From assembly GCA_948567375.1 (NCBI GenBank), contig OX419761.1, positions 54,190,501 through 54,254,500 on the forward strand: a stretch of DNA of 64,000 nucleotides. The letters run 5' to 3'. The number at the start of each line of letters is the position of its first letter. The stretch's first letter is position 1. The DNA comes from Lunularia cruciata (taxonomy: Eukaryota; Streptophyta; Marchantiopsida; Lunulariales; Lunulariaceae). The position numbers were made by a program, and so were the translations under genes. Of the stretch, positions 10,898-21,629 are shown piece by piece. A model generated the notes under the pieces. The model made no database searches and had not been told where the DNA came from. It was given only the letters and a program-made list of their open reading frames with translations.

Positions 10898-13800
10898 CAA
10901 GTTCACAAGGCAATTCACTTAGACATATTAGGTGATCTCATGGTATAGAGTCTTAAGTCTTGATTTTTAGCACAAGAGGCAATGTGATCAGGTGATCGAG
11001 ATCAAGAAGAGTGTGGACAATCAATTGAGTGAAATAGATGCATTACTACTATGCATCTCAATTCAAAGAATTTGTGGTTCTTGATATGGATTTAGGATTT
11101 TACTTATCTCTTTATGGTGTTGGAGATCAAGGAGAAGAAGAATCCAAACTTCACTAACCTACATGGTAACATGTTTGCTTGGACGGAAGAGCATTGGCAA
11201 AAGGTTCTCAAGTTTGACCCTAAATTAGAGCAATGTACCTTGACCAAGAGTGGTGCCTACTAATAGAGGACATGACAAGGAAATTTGAAGCCTTGTTTAA
11301 GTATGCCAAGATGGGGAATGGTAGAAGGTGACTAGTATATTATCCTACCAAGTGCATTGTGGTAACCTCATTCATAAAGATCTTTAAATCAACAAGGACA
11401 ACTTATGTAAACTTATGTTAGCAACAAGCAGGCCACCTTCTTCCAATTATTGCATGAAGGAAGACATCTGGATTGGACATCTGGATTTATCATCATGCTC
11501 CTGAGATGATGGAGTAATTTTAGACACATGGAGGAAGAATCTTCCTCTCTTTGCCCATCTTGCACTTTTACATGGGGATGAGGCTATTGAAGAAGGAAGA
11601 ATGGCCACTCTTCCTAGCAGGCTATCATCTAAGCCCATCTTGAGCATGGGGTATAAAAAAGAGTACAAGGATGCACTCCTCAATATCAAAAGATTAGGAA
11701 ATGGGTGCTAATTGATAGGGTTATGAGAGCAAGCACAAGAAAACAAAACGAAACCACAATACTAATCCAGATGGGGGAAAAACATTGGTTAAATCCCCAA
11801 GTCATGGATTCTTTGGATGAAGAGAATTCCCAATCCAATGGTGACTCAAGATTGGGAATTGATGGTGGGAGTGACCACAACTTACAATGAACTTCTCATG
11901 TAGAAGAACCCCAAGTGAGTGTAGAGAAGGAATTGTTATTATTGAGGAGGGTAGCAATTCCAAAGAGATAGACTTCTTTCTCCTAAATAGAAGTGTCCTC
12001 CAAAAGTGAAGGAGGTAATGTGGAGTAGGGCATGGAGTTACAGTCTACCCCCATGGCCATGGTGGAGTTGAGAGTACTAGACCAACCCGCTATCAAAGAA
12101 GAAGAGAAAAGACAACGGTGGAAGAAGAGGAGAATATTCCAATATCCCAATTGCAAGCAAAGAGATCCCTCCTCCAACATTTGGATTGGAGACAATGCAG
12201 ATTTTGACTGCATTGCCTTTAGTAGAACAACAAGTGGTGATCCCACCTCAAAAACATATGCTAGGGAATGTCCAAACTAAGCCATCATGATTGCACAAGA
12301 TGAGGTTCTTGAGTGAAGAAAAGAGTAAGGGTCTAAGGAAAAAAATGTCCTTGGACTTGGACAAAGTAATTTTGGCTTCAACCGCTACTATTAAGATTGT
12401 AGAAACTAATGAAGTGTTGCATAGTGTGAGATTAGTAAAGGAGAAGGGAGCACCAAGTTCTCAAATGATACCAAAAGTAAAAACACCCTAGTGGTCACAT
12501 CACCTATTTGTGATCACCCACAAGAAAGAGAAGCAGCTCTAACACTACAAAAGGAGGAAGTCAAAACCAGTCTAACTCCACTGGCCTATAAGGAGCCAAA
12601 GTTGAATTACCTAGTGAATTACCCACCCTTGTTGACTTGGGTTACTCACAAGTTGGGCCGGTGCAAAGGCCATGTAGGACCTATTGCTTTCTTATTGGGA
12701 GATTGACCTGGCCATGATAGACTACATATTCCTTAAATAGTTTCTACACTATCAAATTTAGAATGTTGTTTTGGAGGAGCAAAGAAGGAATTGACCAAGG
12801 CCCATGCTAGCATTGCACGCATGGAAGCTTAGTACAATTCAAGGTATTGCAAATACCAAGAGTAGAGGCTGAACCAGTTGAGATCCCAAGAACTTGTATT
12901 GTTGGGAGGAAGATCCGTGGTTGCAAAAGGAAGAAGTTATCACCATGATCAAACCCCAATGAGCCAGACCAAAGAAAGAGAAATGGTCTTGTGTGCCAAA
13001 TTGTCACGAGTTTGGGAATTGGAGGCGGCTCTTGCAAACAAGGATGCGGAGTTGCAATAAGCAAGAGGAGAGCATAATGCCATGTCCACAAACTATAAGG
13101 TGTAGAAGAAGGACAATGAATCCATGTTGGAAGAGTACCAAGTGGAGCTACACCAAATCAAGGTTGAGCTTGCAATGATGAAGGTGGGTATTACCTAATA
13201 AGAAAAAGCATTTGTGGATTACAAGGTAGCCTAAGAAATGAAGTTGAAGGAGAAAGATGAAAATATGGCCTTGATGAGGAAGGAGATATTAGGATCACAA
13301 TAATGGGTCTCCCAATTGGGCTCCAATTTACTAACAATTAACATGAGGTTTGAGGATCATGTAGAGAAAGTGAAGAAGAAGCAAAAAGAGTAATTGAGTC
13401 CTATGGATGAAGAAGTAGCATTGCTCAAGCAAGAACTAAAGATTCTTCATCTCTAAAGCACCAAGGACAAGTAGGCACTCAACATAGATGTTGAAAAAGC
13501 CTGAATGCACATTGAGGAACTGACTACCATTGTCATCAACTAGAAGGACCATAAGTACATCCTTCACAAGTAGGTCAAGCATGAGGTAGATATGGAGTTG
13601 CAATCCATCCAAGATGCTTTAGATGAGGGGTGGATGTATGTGATCATAGTAATGGAGGATACCACTAATCAATTGAAGACTCAAGTAGGAGTGGTGTTCT
13701 TGACTCAGGTTCATCATGCAAAGCTACAAGAATTTAAGTCAAAGATATATGCTTTGGAGGCAAAGAAGTATTCAACCAAAGAATTGGCTAAACTGGATGA

Positions 13801-14504
13801 GAAGCTACATAAGCACATCACCAAAGATTCAAGAGCATCTTAGGCTCTCAATATCTAGCTAGAGGCTTATGATTAGTAGAGTGTATAATGAATAACTTTG
13901 CAGGTGGCACCATCATAACTTTAATTTGCTATAATAGAGAAGGTACATTAGGATTAGTCTTAATGAGTGTTAACTCAAGGATTGTTACATCACATAACCA
14001 TAAATATGCCCCATATTTTTGTTGTAGAAGGTATAAGGAGAGTCACTCTGACTTAATATGAGTTTAAGCCTATGCAAAATTCTAAGCTTCATCATTTTTT
14101 TTATCCACATTTGTGTATATGATCAATTTGTGATTGCATGAATTGAATTTTGTATTGGACAAGGTGCAATGGAGGCCTCTATTATCCTTTTTAATGTGCC
14201 AATGTCAATATTGTGCATGTTTTGTGATTGTTGGTGAAGAAGTGGTGAGGAACTCAAAGAAGGAATGCAAGAAGAACAACAATCAAGCTTCACCAAGGTG
14301 TTGGATTCCTAGGTGTTATGAAGGATCAAGGTGATATTTTGAGTGGCCACAAGAGCTATGAGTGTTATGAAGTACCATGGGTTAAAAAAAACTCAACCAG
14401 TCATGAACCTAAAGTATAGCAGTGAGGAATGCCTTCTAGGAAGGATAGAATGTTCTCATTTGCTTTGTGGTATACAAAATATATGCAACTTTTGGGGCCG
14501 ATGA
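10898..14504 (+). mobile_element. Diverged remnant of an ORF-bearing LTR or related element
   Basis: The stretch between LTR copy 1 and the chromovirus holds a third, more diverged version of the LTR-encoded protein (11,150-13,843). I cannot see clear TG/CA ends, so its nature as an LTR is inferred from gene content alone. The right part, about 13,860-14,504, has no recognisable frame and ends at the GATGA target site used by the chromovirus. Confidence 0.35.
11150..13843 (+). pseudogene. Diverged relative of the LTR-encoded coiled-coil protein
   Basis: At about 11,330-11,450 the reading IVVTSFIKIFKSTRTTYVNL, followed after a stop by QQAGHFF, matches the GIVSAMMEMFKSEQTTYV and QQAVFF segment of LTR copy 2. 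Upstream, W-Q-K-V-L near 11,190 fits the DWRIVLGREA segment. The middle part (12,030-12,700) is not recognisable. From about 12,780 to 13,843 the reading is a long coiled-coil region with ELEAALANKDAELQ, MLEEYQVELHQIKVEL and KSKIYALEAKKYSTKELAKL, ending at a stop after KDSRAS. Very many in-frame stops show long decay. The shared order, conserved block then coiled-coil tail, supports common descent; the weak match in the middle keeps confidence moderate. Confidence 0.45.
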
Positions 14505-14574
14505 TGTAACAATATGGAGTTTAGCGACGTAGTTAGTAAGGCTAAAAAAGTGGATAATAAGCCAAATTAGCCTA

Positions 14575-14587
14575 GAATATTCTAGAA
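14575..14587. promoter_or_regulatory. Heat-shock-element-like site in the 5' LTR
   Basis: GAATATTCTAGAA consists of three alternating GAA/TTC units at the five-base spacing recognised by plant heat-shock factors. It lies about 230 bases upstream of the LTR TATA box. A site with the same layout occurs in the LTR of copy 2 at 26,761-26,773. Function is inferred from the motif only. Confidence 0.4.
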
Positions 14588-14816
14588 GAATCAAGGAAGC
14601 ATCTTAGAAAGTTTCCCAGCTAGTTAACTTGCACTCCAAGCAGGTAGCTTCTAGAGGAAACTTTTAGAAGCTTCTAACTAGCTTAGCTTGCACGCCAAGT
14701 AGGCGGCTTCTAGAAGGAAGCTTCTTGAGAAGCTTCCTAGTTAACTTGGCTTGCACTCTAAGAAAGCGGCTCAGGGAAGCTTCTTGAGAAGCTTCTCAAG
14801 GGCTTTGTATGCTACC

Positions 14817-14824
14817 TATAAATA
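14817..14824 (+). promoter_or_regulatory. TATA box of the 5' LTR
   Basis: TATAAATA sits in a sequence conserved in all three LTRs of this family (14,817; 20,087; and 26,611 on the minus strand), about 110 bases before the LTR end. This is the expected place for the promoter that drives element RNA. Confidence 0.7.
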
Positions 14825-14929
14825 CCAAAGCCAAAGCTCATGCTAGGCATTTGGATTTTTCCCTCATTCAAGTGTCCCACTGTGAGTTTCCATTCTCCTA
14901 TTTCTCTCCTCGGTCTTGGTCTTTTACAT

Positions 14930-14941
14930 TGGTATCAGAGC
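14930..14941 (+). other. Primer-binding site, initiator methionine tRNA type
   Basis: TGGTATCAGAGC, two bases after the LTR end, is the standard plant retrotransposon primer-binding site complementary to the 3' end of initiator Met tRNA. A 37-bp tandem duplication places a second, decayed copy (TAGTATTAGAGC) at about 14,967-14,978. Confidence 0.95.
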
Positions 14942-15384
14942 AAGAATGGGTCTTGGTCTTTTACATTAGTATTAGAGCAAGAATGGGATGGATGGAATTT
15001 ATGGGCCACCAAATCCACTTCCACCAAACCATTGGGATTTTCATGTCCAGATATTACCCAAGCATCATTTTACACAATTCATCACCTTGCGCTTTGGGTA
15101 GGATTTTCTACATGTGATCAACATGTTTGAGGAACCCTTGATACTTCTAGTTATAACTTATGGAGAACGGTGGACTTACTACATTTATGTGCTAATCAAT
15201 TAGATAAATTGGGAGTCGTGGGATAAAGTAGTAGCTATGGTGGCAATACCGGACATTATCCTTGCAATGCAACAACTAATCAAGCACCTTACTTGATTGC
15301 TAGATGAACAAGATCAGCAACAACAAGAACATATAGAGAGAGCACCAATTTGAGATGAAGAAGATCACATTTAATTTCAAAACC

Positions 15385-16150
15385 CAAGGTGTTTGAAGGC
15401 AAGAATCTTTCGGGCACAATGGAGAATTTTATGTTTGACTGCAAACTTTACTTTGAAGCCACCAATCTTCAAGATGAACTAAAATAGATTCTCTTGGCCT
15501 CTAGCCAATTAGATCGTATGGCAAAACTTTGGTGGGATTCCAAGTGGAGCAAGCAGAATGACAAATTTTTGCACTAATTTTGACATGGGCAAAATTTGAG
15601 GATGCAATAATGGATTGGTTTCAAACTATAAATGCCACTCAAGCTGCACAAGATAGATTGGCAGAGTTGAAGCAAGTTGGCTCAGTAAGGAGCTACATCA
15701 CACAATTTCAGAACATCATCATGCACATTCTAGATATACAAGAAGGTGAAGTTCTAGATTGATTTGTGCGGGGATTGAAGTCATGAACCAAATTGGAGGT
15801 GATGATGCAGGAACCACAAAACGTAGAAGAAGCCATGCAATTGGCTGAGCACTTTGATTCCTTGGTGGTGACAACTTGGTCTTGACCTCGACCTACACAA
15901 GGCCTACCAATACACTATGCACGGGTGGAAGAACCGGCACCAATGGAGATTGATGCTATCTAACAGAGACCACTTGGTATAGTGGAAAGAGAAAGATTAC
16001 AACAAAATGGAGGTTGTTTTTATTGTCACCAAGTTGGACATCGCATTGCTGAATGCCCACTTAGGAATGGGCGACCTCTAGGTGACCATCTGGGTGATAA
16101 GTTGCACAGATGGAGTTTATGGAACAAAATGATCAAGGAAACGAGGAATC
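15385..16150 (+). pseudogene. gag region of chromovirus copy 1
   Basis: The reading covers the gag capsid region (KPKVFEGKNLSGTMENF near 15,385; WAKFEDAIMDWFQ near 15,583; RSYITQFQNIIMHIL near 15,690). It is followed at about 16,010-16,055 by an intact CCHC zinc knuckle, CFYCHQVGHRIAEC, spaced C-x2-C-x4-H-x4-C as needed for nucleic-acid binding. Capsid protein packages element RNA. Stops at about 15,760, 15,784 and 15,961, and a frame change near 15,570, break it. Copy 2 has the same region on the minus strand at about 30,540-31,060. Confidence 0.85.
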
Positions 16151-16189
16151 CCAGTAGGAGATTTCAAGCCACTTATTGGGAACTTGATT

Positions 16190-16560
16190 AGTTCCAATGG
16201 GATTGAAGGCTCAACCTATGCAATTTTGCTTCACTTGCAAAGTATGATATCTAATCGGGGTTGTAGAATTTTGGCTGATTTTGGAAGTTTAGAGAATTGC
16301 ATGTCTATGCAAGTAGCAAAGGAATTGGGTATTCCTATCAAGCCCGTGATTGGAGGTAGTTTGATGATTGCGGATAGTAGAAAGGGTTTTGCATTCCGCA
16401 CATTGCATCTTGTTACCTTCAAGATTAGGAAGGAGTAATTGGAGTGTATGAGGTTGGTAGTGGCACCTCTACACTAGGTCATCATTTTGGATCTACTTTG
16501 GCTTGAACGTCATAAGGTTCAATTTGATTGGACCCGATGAAAAATTCAAGTACAACACCA
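16190..16560 (+). pseudogene. Retropepsin-like protease region, copy 1
   Basis: The region contains NRGCRILADFGSLEN, in which the catalytic triad position, normally D-S-G or D-T-G, reads D-F-G. It continues with VAKELGIPIKPV, a typical gypsy protease flap neighbourhood, and an IIL-D-LLWLERHKVQFDW segment matching the usual ILG-PWL motif. The enzyme would cleave the polyprotein during maturation. A TAA at about 16,436 interrupts the frame where copy 2 has a sense codon. Copy 2 also has D-F-G, so the change was probably inherited. Confidence 0.85.
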
Positions 16561-16859
16561 AGGTAGGAATTTCCAATTAGGTTGTCTGGCACCTTTGAGT
16601 AAGACACCTAAGAATAGTCAGTCCCAAGATGGGAAGTTTGTTGAGAAGGTAGCCATAGAGAAAACCTTGAAAGGAGATGAGTCCTAAGATGGGAAGTTTG
16701 CCAAGAAGGCAACCACGGAGCAAGCTTGGAAGAGAGATGAGTCCTTGGAAGGGAAGTTGGTTAGTAAAGCAGCCATAGAGCAAGCTTTGGAGGAAGATAA
16801 ATATGTATTCACGGTGTGGATCAAGCCGATTGCACAAGAATAATCTAAGGAGGGCCAAG

Positions 16860-17614
16860 AGCCTCATCAAGCAATGGTTGATCAAATACTTCAGGATTTT
16901 GCATACGTTTTTCCATATGATCTACCGAAGGGATTACCCTCCGATCAAGGTATGCCCTTCAAGATCAAGTTATTGCCATGGAGTACTCTAGTGAGTAGAC
17001 TAATCTATTGGCTCTCACCAAAGGAGTTGGAGGATTTGCAAACAACACTTACAAAGTGGTTGGAGAAGGACTTCATGTGACATAGTACCTCTCCTTGGGG
17101 AGCACAAGCACCGGTACTATTTGTTCCAAAGAAGGATGGAATACTTTGTTTTTGTATTGATTACCATAGGCTCAATAAGCAAACCGTGAAGAATGCATAT
17201 CCCTTGCCTTGGATTGATGACTTGCTTGATCAACTAAGTGCAGCATGCTACTTTTCCAAGTTGGATCTTTGCAACGACTATTGGAAAATTCCTATTGATA
17301 GAGAGGATGTGCCAAAGACTACCTTTTGCACAAGGTATGGGCATTTCAAATGGAGAGTTTTACCTTTTAGACTCACCAATACTCTAGTAGTCTTCATGGA
17401 TCAGATGCATTGGGTGTTGGATGGACTATTGGATTGGTCTATAGTGGTGTTCTTGGATGATATCTTAATCTATAGTAAGACAGAAGCAAAACACATGAAT
17501 CATGTGCAAGAAGTCCTAAGACAACTACAACAATGGAAATTTTATTGCAAGAAGTTGAAGTGTGCCTTTTGGCAGAAAGAGGTTACCTTCTTGGGTCATA
17601 AGATCTCATCATAG
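16860..17614 (+). pseudogene. Reverse transcriptase region, copy 1
   Basis: The region reads from FAYVFPYDLPKGLP (about 16,900) through SPKELEDLQTTL, VLFVPKKDG, CIDYHRLNKQ and FSKLDLCNDYW to the catalytic motif FLDDILIYS near 17,450, whose two aspartates are intact, and ends with KEVTFLGHKIS. These are the standard Ty3/gypsy reverse-transcriptase blocks. A TGA at 17,078-17,080 and a TAG-type break after KISS at 17,612 interrupt it. The TGA lies where copy 2 has a glutamine codon. Confidence 0.92.
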
Positions 17615-17619
17615 GAGAT

Positions 17620-18300
17620 CAAGATGGAAGAAGAGAAAATCAAGGCCATTACTGATTGGCCTACCCCAAAGGATGCAATAGAAGTACGGGTGTTCAATGG
17701 ATTGGCCAATTTTTACCGACCATTCATCCATTATTATGCTCATGTGGTTGCACCATTGACGACCTCTTGGGAAAGAACTTGAGCTTCTAGTGGACCACCA
17801 AGCATGAAGAAGCATTCCAGAAGTTAAAGCATATGGTGTCTTCAAGACCCATTCTTCAACCATATGATCCTCAACTACCTTGTGTGGTTGATTTTGATGC
17901 TTCTAACTTTGCAATTGGAGCTGTGTTGTAACAAGAATTCCAAGATGGACGACATCCCATTGCCTTTGTGTCTCACCAACTAAATACAGCTGAAATAAAT
18001 TACTTTGCTTGAGATTGGGAACAATTGCAATGGTATATGCCACCAAGGTATGGAGGCATTATCTCTTGGGGAAACAAGTGATCATGCAAACTAATCACAA
18101 GCCATTGTTGGAGACCTTACACTTGGAACACATGAAGAGTTGACATCATTGATGGGAAGAGCAACTCCAATTGTTTGACATCAAACTTGAGTGCAAACCA
18201 GGTCGGTTCCATGTCATCCTTGAAGCTCTATCACGACAACCTGATTTGAAGTCTCTTCCTCTCATCACGATGGCAATTATGACGGTGTCAATTGATCCCA
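17620..18300 (+). pseudogene. RNase H region, copy 1
   Basis: After the reverse transcriptase come the connection segment (FNGLANFYRPFIHYYAH near 17,690) and the RNase H core (VVDFDASNFAIGAVL near 17,887; HPIAFVSHQLNTAE). This domain degrades the RNA strand of the hybrid. Several frameshifts lie between 17,760 and 18,170, and a TAA at 17,929-17,931 replaces a glutamine codon of copy 2. The aspartate in VDFDAS is visible; the remaining catalytic residues cannot be placed with confidence in the broken frame. Confidence 0.8.
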
Positions 18301-19480
18301 AGGTCCACAATGAGTTTTGGTCAGCTCTACAACAAGATCCCTTTTTCCAAATGAAACATGGTTGTCTAACAATAGGTGACAAGGAGTACAACACCTTCTC
18401 CTTCAAGGAATGCCTTCTATTCTATGCGGACCGGATCTATGTTCTAGCCAAAGGTGATCTCCGACTTGCACGCCTTCAGGAAGCCCATGATCTACCAATA
18501 GCTGGTCACATGGGGTGGACAAGACCTTGGGTACCCTCTAATGCCAATGGTGGTGGCCCAACATGACACGAGATGTTTGGGAGTTTGTTCAATCGTGTGA
18601 GAGTTGTCAACGCAACAAGGCCAGTAACCAGAAGCCGAGTGGACTCCTTCAACCACTTCCAATTCCAACTACTTATTGGGAACATGTGAGCTTAGATCTA
18701 ATCACCTCCTTGCCCAAGACACAATAAGATCACACAACAATTGTGGTGTTTGTGGATAAGCTTAGTAAGCAAATCTATTTGGCACCAACGGTTGAAACTG
18801 TGGATGCTCCAACCTTGGCGCAACTCTACTTCAATAATGTATTCAAACATCATAGGATGCCACGTGTACTCATCTTTGACCGTGATCCTTGCTTCATTGA
18901 AAAGTTTTGGCAAGCCCTCTTCCAGATACTTGGCACCAAGCTTGCTTTATCCACAACCTATCATCCTCAAACTGATGGACAAACTGAACATGCAAATCAC
19001 ACCTTGGACGATATGCTTTGTGCCTTCGTCAACATTCACCATACCAATTGGGATGAAAGTCTTGCAGCTGCGGAGTTTGCATACAACAATTCTAAATAGG
19101 CAAGCACTAGATTCTCTCCTTTCTTTCTCAATTTTGGCCACTATCCACTTGTCCCTGATTCTCTTCTTGCTCCTCTCCCATCTCAGGTCCCTCATACTTC
19201 AACCTTCTTGACAACCATATCCAAATCTCTCCAACAAGCCAAATCTCAGCTCCTTGTTGCTCAAAATTGTCAAAAACAATATGCGGACCACCATCGTTGT
19301 GATCTCACCTTTGAAGTTGGTGATAAAGTTATGGTATCATCTAGTAATCTACCCCTCCCACTTGATACCCAAGTTTGTAAACTTGCCCCTAATTGGATAG
19401 GACCTTTTGATGTCACCCAAATTGTCTTTCTTGTTGCTTATCGACTTGCCTTGCCTTGTCATAGGTGCATCCATCCTATC
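18300..19480 (+). pseudogene. Integrase region, copy 1
   Basis: The zinc-binding part includes RLQEAHDLPIAGHMG and CESCQRNKA in the adjacent frame (about 18,470-18,620). The catalytic core carries the three acidic positions in VSLDLITSLP, LIFDRDPCF and TDGQTEHANHTL (about 18,690-18,995). The C-terminal part reads KLAPNWIGPFDV and CIHPIFHVSKLK. The enzyme inserts element DNA. TAA at 18,724-18,726 and TAG at 19,097-19,099 both lie opposite glutamine codons of copy 2, as expected from C-to-T decay. Confidence 0.9.
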
Positions 19481-19575
19481 TTTCATGTTTCCAAGCTAAA
19501 ACTCTTTGTTTGTGACCTCTCTTCTTTTTCCTCTTGTGTCCAACCTCCTCCTTCACTATCCCTATCAATGATCAT

Positions 19576-19770
19576 GAGGAGTACAAAGTTGATCGTATCC
19601 TTGCATGTCGCCACATCCAACGAGGAGGTTGACAACATATAGAATACAAGGTCCTTTGGAAAGGGTATCCCCTTCATGATGCCACATGGGAACCTCTTTC
19701 TCACCTCCAGAATGCACAAATGGCCATCCAGGAGTTTGAAGCTTCTATGACAACTAGAGGACAGCACCAA
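19576..19770 (+). pseudogene. Chromodomain at the integrase C-terminus, copy 1
   Basis: The reading EEYKVDRILACRHIQRGG, a TGA, then QHIEYKVLWKGYPLHDATWEP and a final helix LQNAQMAIQEFEAS is a classic chromodomain. Its aromatic residues are in Y-K-V, the W-K-G-Y segment and T-W-E-P. In chromoviruses this domain guides insertion to marked chromatin. The same domain is at about 26,970-27,157 on the minus strand in copy 2. Confidence 0.92.
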
Positions 19771-19773
19771 CTA

Positions 19774-19787
19774 GCGGTGGGGGAATA
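19774..19787 (+). other. Polypurine tract before the 3' LTR
   Basis: AGCGGTGGGGGAATA immediately precedes the 3' LTR start at 19,788 and is the expected primer for plus-strand synthesis. Copy 2 has a matching GCGGTGGTGGAATA on the minus strand beside its LTR. Confidence 0.75.
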
Positions 19788-20197
19788 TGTAACAATATGG
19801 AGTTAAGCAGCATAGTTAATAAGGTTAACAAAGAAGAGAATAAGCTAAATTAGCCTAGAAGAATCTAGAAGAATCTAGAAAGCTTCTTAGGAAGCTTCCT
19901 AACTAGTTACCTTGCACCCCAAGCAGGTAGTTTCTAGAAGCTTTTAACTAGCTTAGCTTGCATGCCAAGTAGGCGGTTTCTAGAGGGAAGCTTCTTGAGA
20001 AGCTTCCTAGTTAACTTGGCTTGCACTCTAAGAAAGCGGCTCAAGGAAGCTTCTTGAGAAGCTTCTCAAGGGCTTTGTATGCTACCTATAAATACCAAAG
20101 CAAAGCTCATGCTAGGCATTTGGATTTTTCCCTCATTCAAGTGTCCCAATGTGAGTTTCTATTCTCCTATTTCTCTCCTGGGTCTTGGTCTTTTATA
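19788..20197 (+). repeat. 3' LTR of chromovirus copy 1
   Basis: It starts TGTAACAATATGGAGTT and ends GGTCTTTTATA, where the 5' LTR ends TTTTACA; the final CA has decayed to TA. The TATA box is at 20,087-20,094. A heat-shock-like TTCTAGAAGCTTT is at 19,932-19,944. It is directly followed by the GATGA target duplication. Confidence 0.93.
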
Positions 20198-21339
20198 GAT
20201 GACCTTCAATATAGATTGAACCATCACTTTCAAGAGCCAAGTTGACAAGATATCTTTCATGAATGTGAATTGAGTGTTTGAGTTTCTTTCTTGTATTGTG
20301 CTATTGTGGGATGCATGACCCTCTTATAAGAATTGCCTTGCCCAAGAGGATAGATGACTTGTGACACTTTTCCCTCTACTCGTAGCCATTTTTGAGCAAT
20401 ATCCTCATGAGAACAAACTATTCTTACCAATTATACCATTAGTACATTGATATTAGGTTGTCATAAGAAAATCCAAAATACAAAAGGCTGAGGAATACTA
20501 AGATGTAAAATGTAGTACAACAAACTTTGCTATTATGAAGTTTCATTGTTAGAAAGTTACGTTGTCAAATGATGAAAAATTGAAACTCATGCGGTATGCA
20601 TGAAGATGATGCCAAAGAATGGACTTTTGACCATTTTGAGCCACGTGGCATATTTTTTGGATGCAATCATAACCCTTTACCAACGATTGTGATGGATAAA
20701 GGATAGATTGGTTTTGACTAAACTATAACAATGATGTCCTTACTTGACAAGGAAGAAATTTTTCTTTTTCTTTTTTATATTCCTAAAGTTTGATCATGCA
20801 AGAATTTACCATACTCCTAACGGGATTCACTTTTGTTGACAAAGTGCCAAAACTTGAGAGTTTTTGCATGAGTGTATTGGTGACAAGGTAGATTCTGGAA
20901 TTAGAATATTCAACATTTGTGGAGTGGATCTTGGAGGTGAAGAATGAGGCAAGATGAGAAAGATCTATAGAGATCATTAGCAAACCTTCAAAAATTTCCA
21001 AGTGGGGCTTATATTGCAGATCTGATTACATAAAAAGAAGGAATCTAGAGTTCTTGCTATGGGATTGGATTCTGTCAAACATATCCCTACTAGAGACAAC
21101 TCACAATAATATACACAAGAGTGATAAAACCTTGAGATGAAACCCTATATTGTGTACAAAAAACCACAAGCAACAAGTTTTGGGATGAGAGTGCTTGCCT
21201 TTTGGCCAAATGTACATAGACACTTGTATGGTCATTTGAGTAAAAGTCACAAAGTTAGAATAAAATAATAATTTACTAATAAGTAATCAAAAAATAGATA
21301 TTGGATAGATGACTTAAAAGATCATACTTGATGAGTTGT
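20198..21339. other. Flanking intergenic DNA without a supported gene
   Basis: After the GATGA duplication there is about 1.1 kb with no open frame that resembles known protein. It may be part of the older element into which the chromovirus inserted, but I see no feature linking it to sequence left of 14,500. Confidence 0.5.
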
Positions 21340-21629
21340 CACTAAAACCATCATGAGACTCTTTAGGTCAAAATGAACAACCTATGTAAACCTAAACCAA
21401 GCAATCTTCTTTGAGCTTCTACAAAAATGGAAACCTATAACTTAGGCATGAATGTTTTGAGAATGCATGAGGGAGTTGTTCAAAGACATGAAACAAAGAA
21501 GAGCTCTGATCATTGCTCCCTTTTTGTTGCATTTTTTCATAGCAATGTGCCCTCTCACAAATGAAGAGAATGAAAAATACCTCAACCACTCCCACTATCT
21601 AGCATATTTCAATGGGAACCCGGACCTAT
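21340..21629 (+). pseudogene. Fourth fragment of the LTR-ORF N-terminal block
   Basis: The reading TTYVNLNQAIFFELLQKW near 21,372-21,430 matches the TTYV...QAVFFHQMF motif of the LTR-encoded protein. It is followed by RELFKDMKQRRALIIAPFLL and NEENEKYLNHSHYL, which fit the following PFIAHFYFG...EERNQM part. The fragment stops at 21,629, where LTR copy 2 begins, so an older related element was probably interrupted by a younger one. It is too short and decayed to show its own ends. Confidence 0.4.

Larger units (their letters stand above)
14505..14928 (+). repeat. 5' LTR of chromovirus copy 1
   Basis: It starts TGTAACAATATGGAGT and ends GGTCTTTTACA, followed by the primer-binding site. A TATAAATA box is at 14,817-14,824. 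The U3 part is rich in AAGCTTCTTGAGAAGCTT-like palindromes and contains a perfect GAATATTCTAGAA at 14,575-14,587, which has the three-unit layout of a plant heat-shock element. The aligned 3' LTR is 19,788-20,197. Confidence 0.93.
14505..20197 (+). mobile_element. Full-length dead Ty3/gypsy chromovirus, copy 1
   Basis: The element is 5,693 bp from LTR start to LTR end. It is flanked by a perfect 5-bp target duplication GATGA at 14,500-14,504 and 20,198-20,202. In order it carries a 5' LTR, an initiator-Met primer-binding site, gag with a CCHC knuckle, protease, reverse transcriptase, RNase H, integrase, a chromodomain, a purine tract and a 3' LTR. That order and the C-terminal chromodomain define a chromovirus; I do not assign a clade. 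The polyprotein is broken by many stops and frameshifts. The two LTRs differ by many substitutions and are 424 and 410 bp long, so the insertion is old. Confidence 0.95.

Noticed and set aside
7140-10902. Target-site duplication around LTR copy 1
   Set aside because: Flanks contain CAAGGTTC and CAAGTTCAC, which look alike, but the five bases next to the LTR (GGTTC and CAAGT) do not match.
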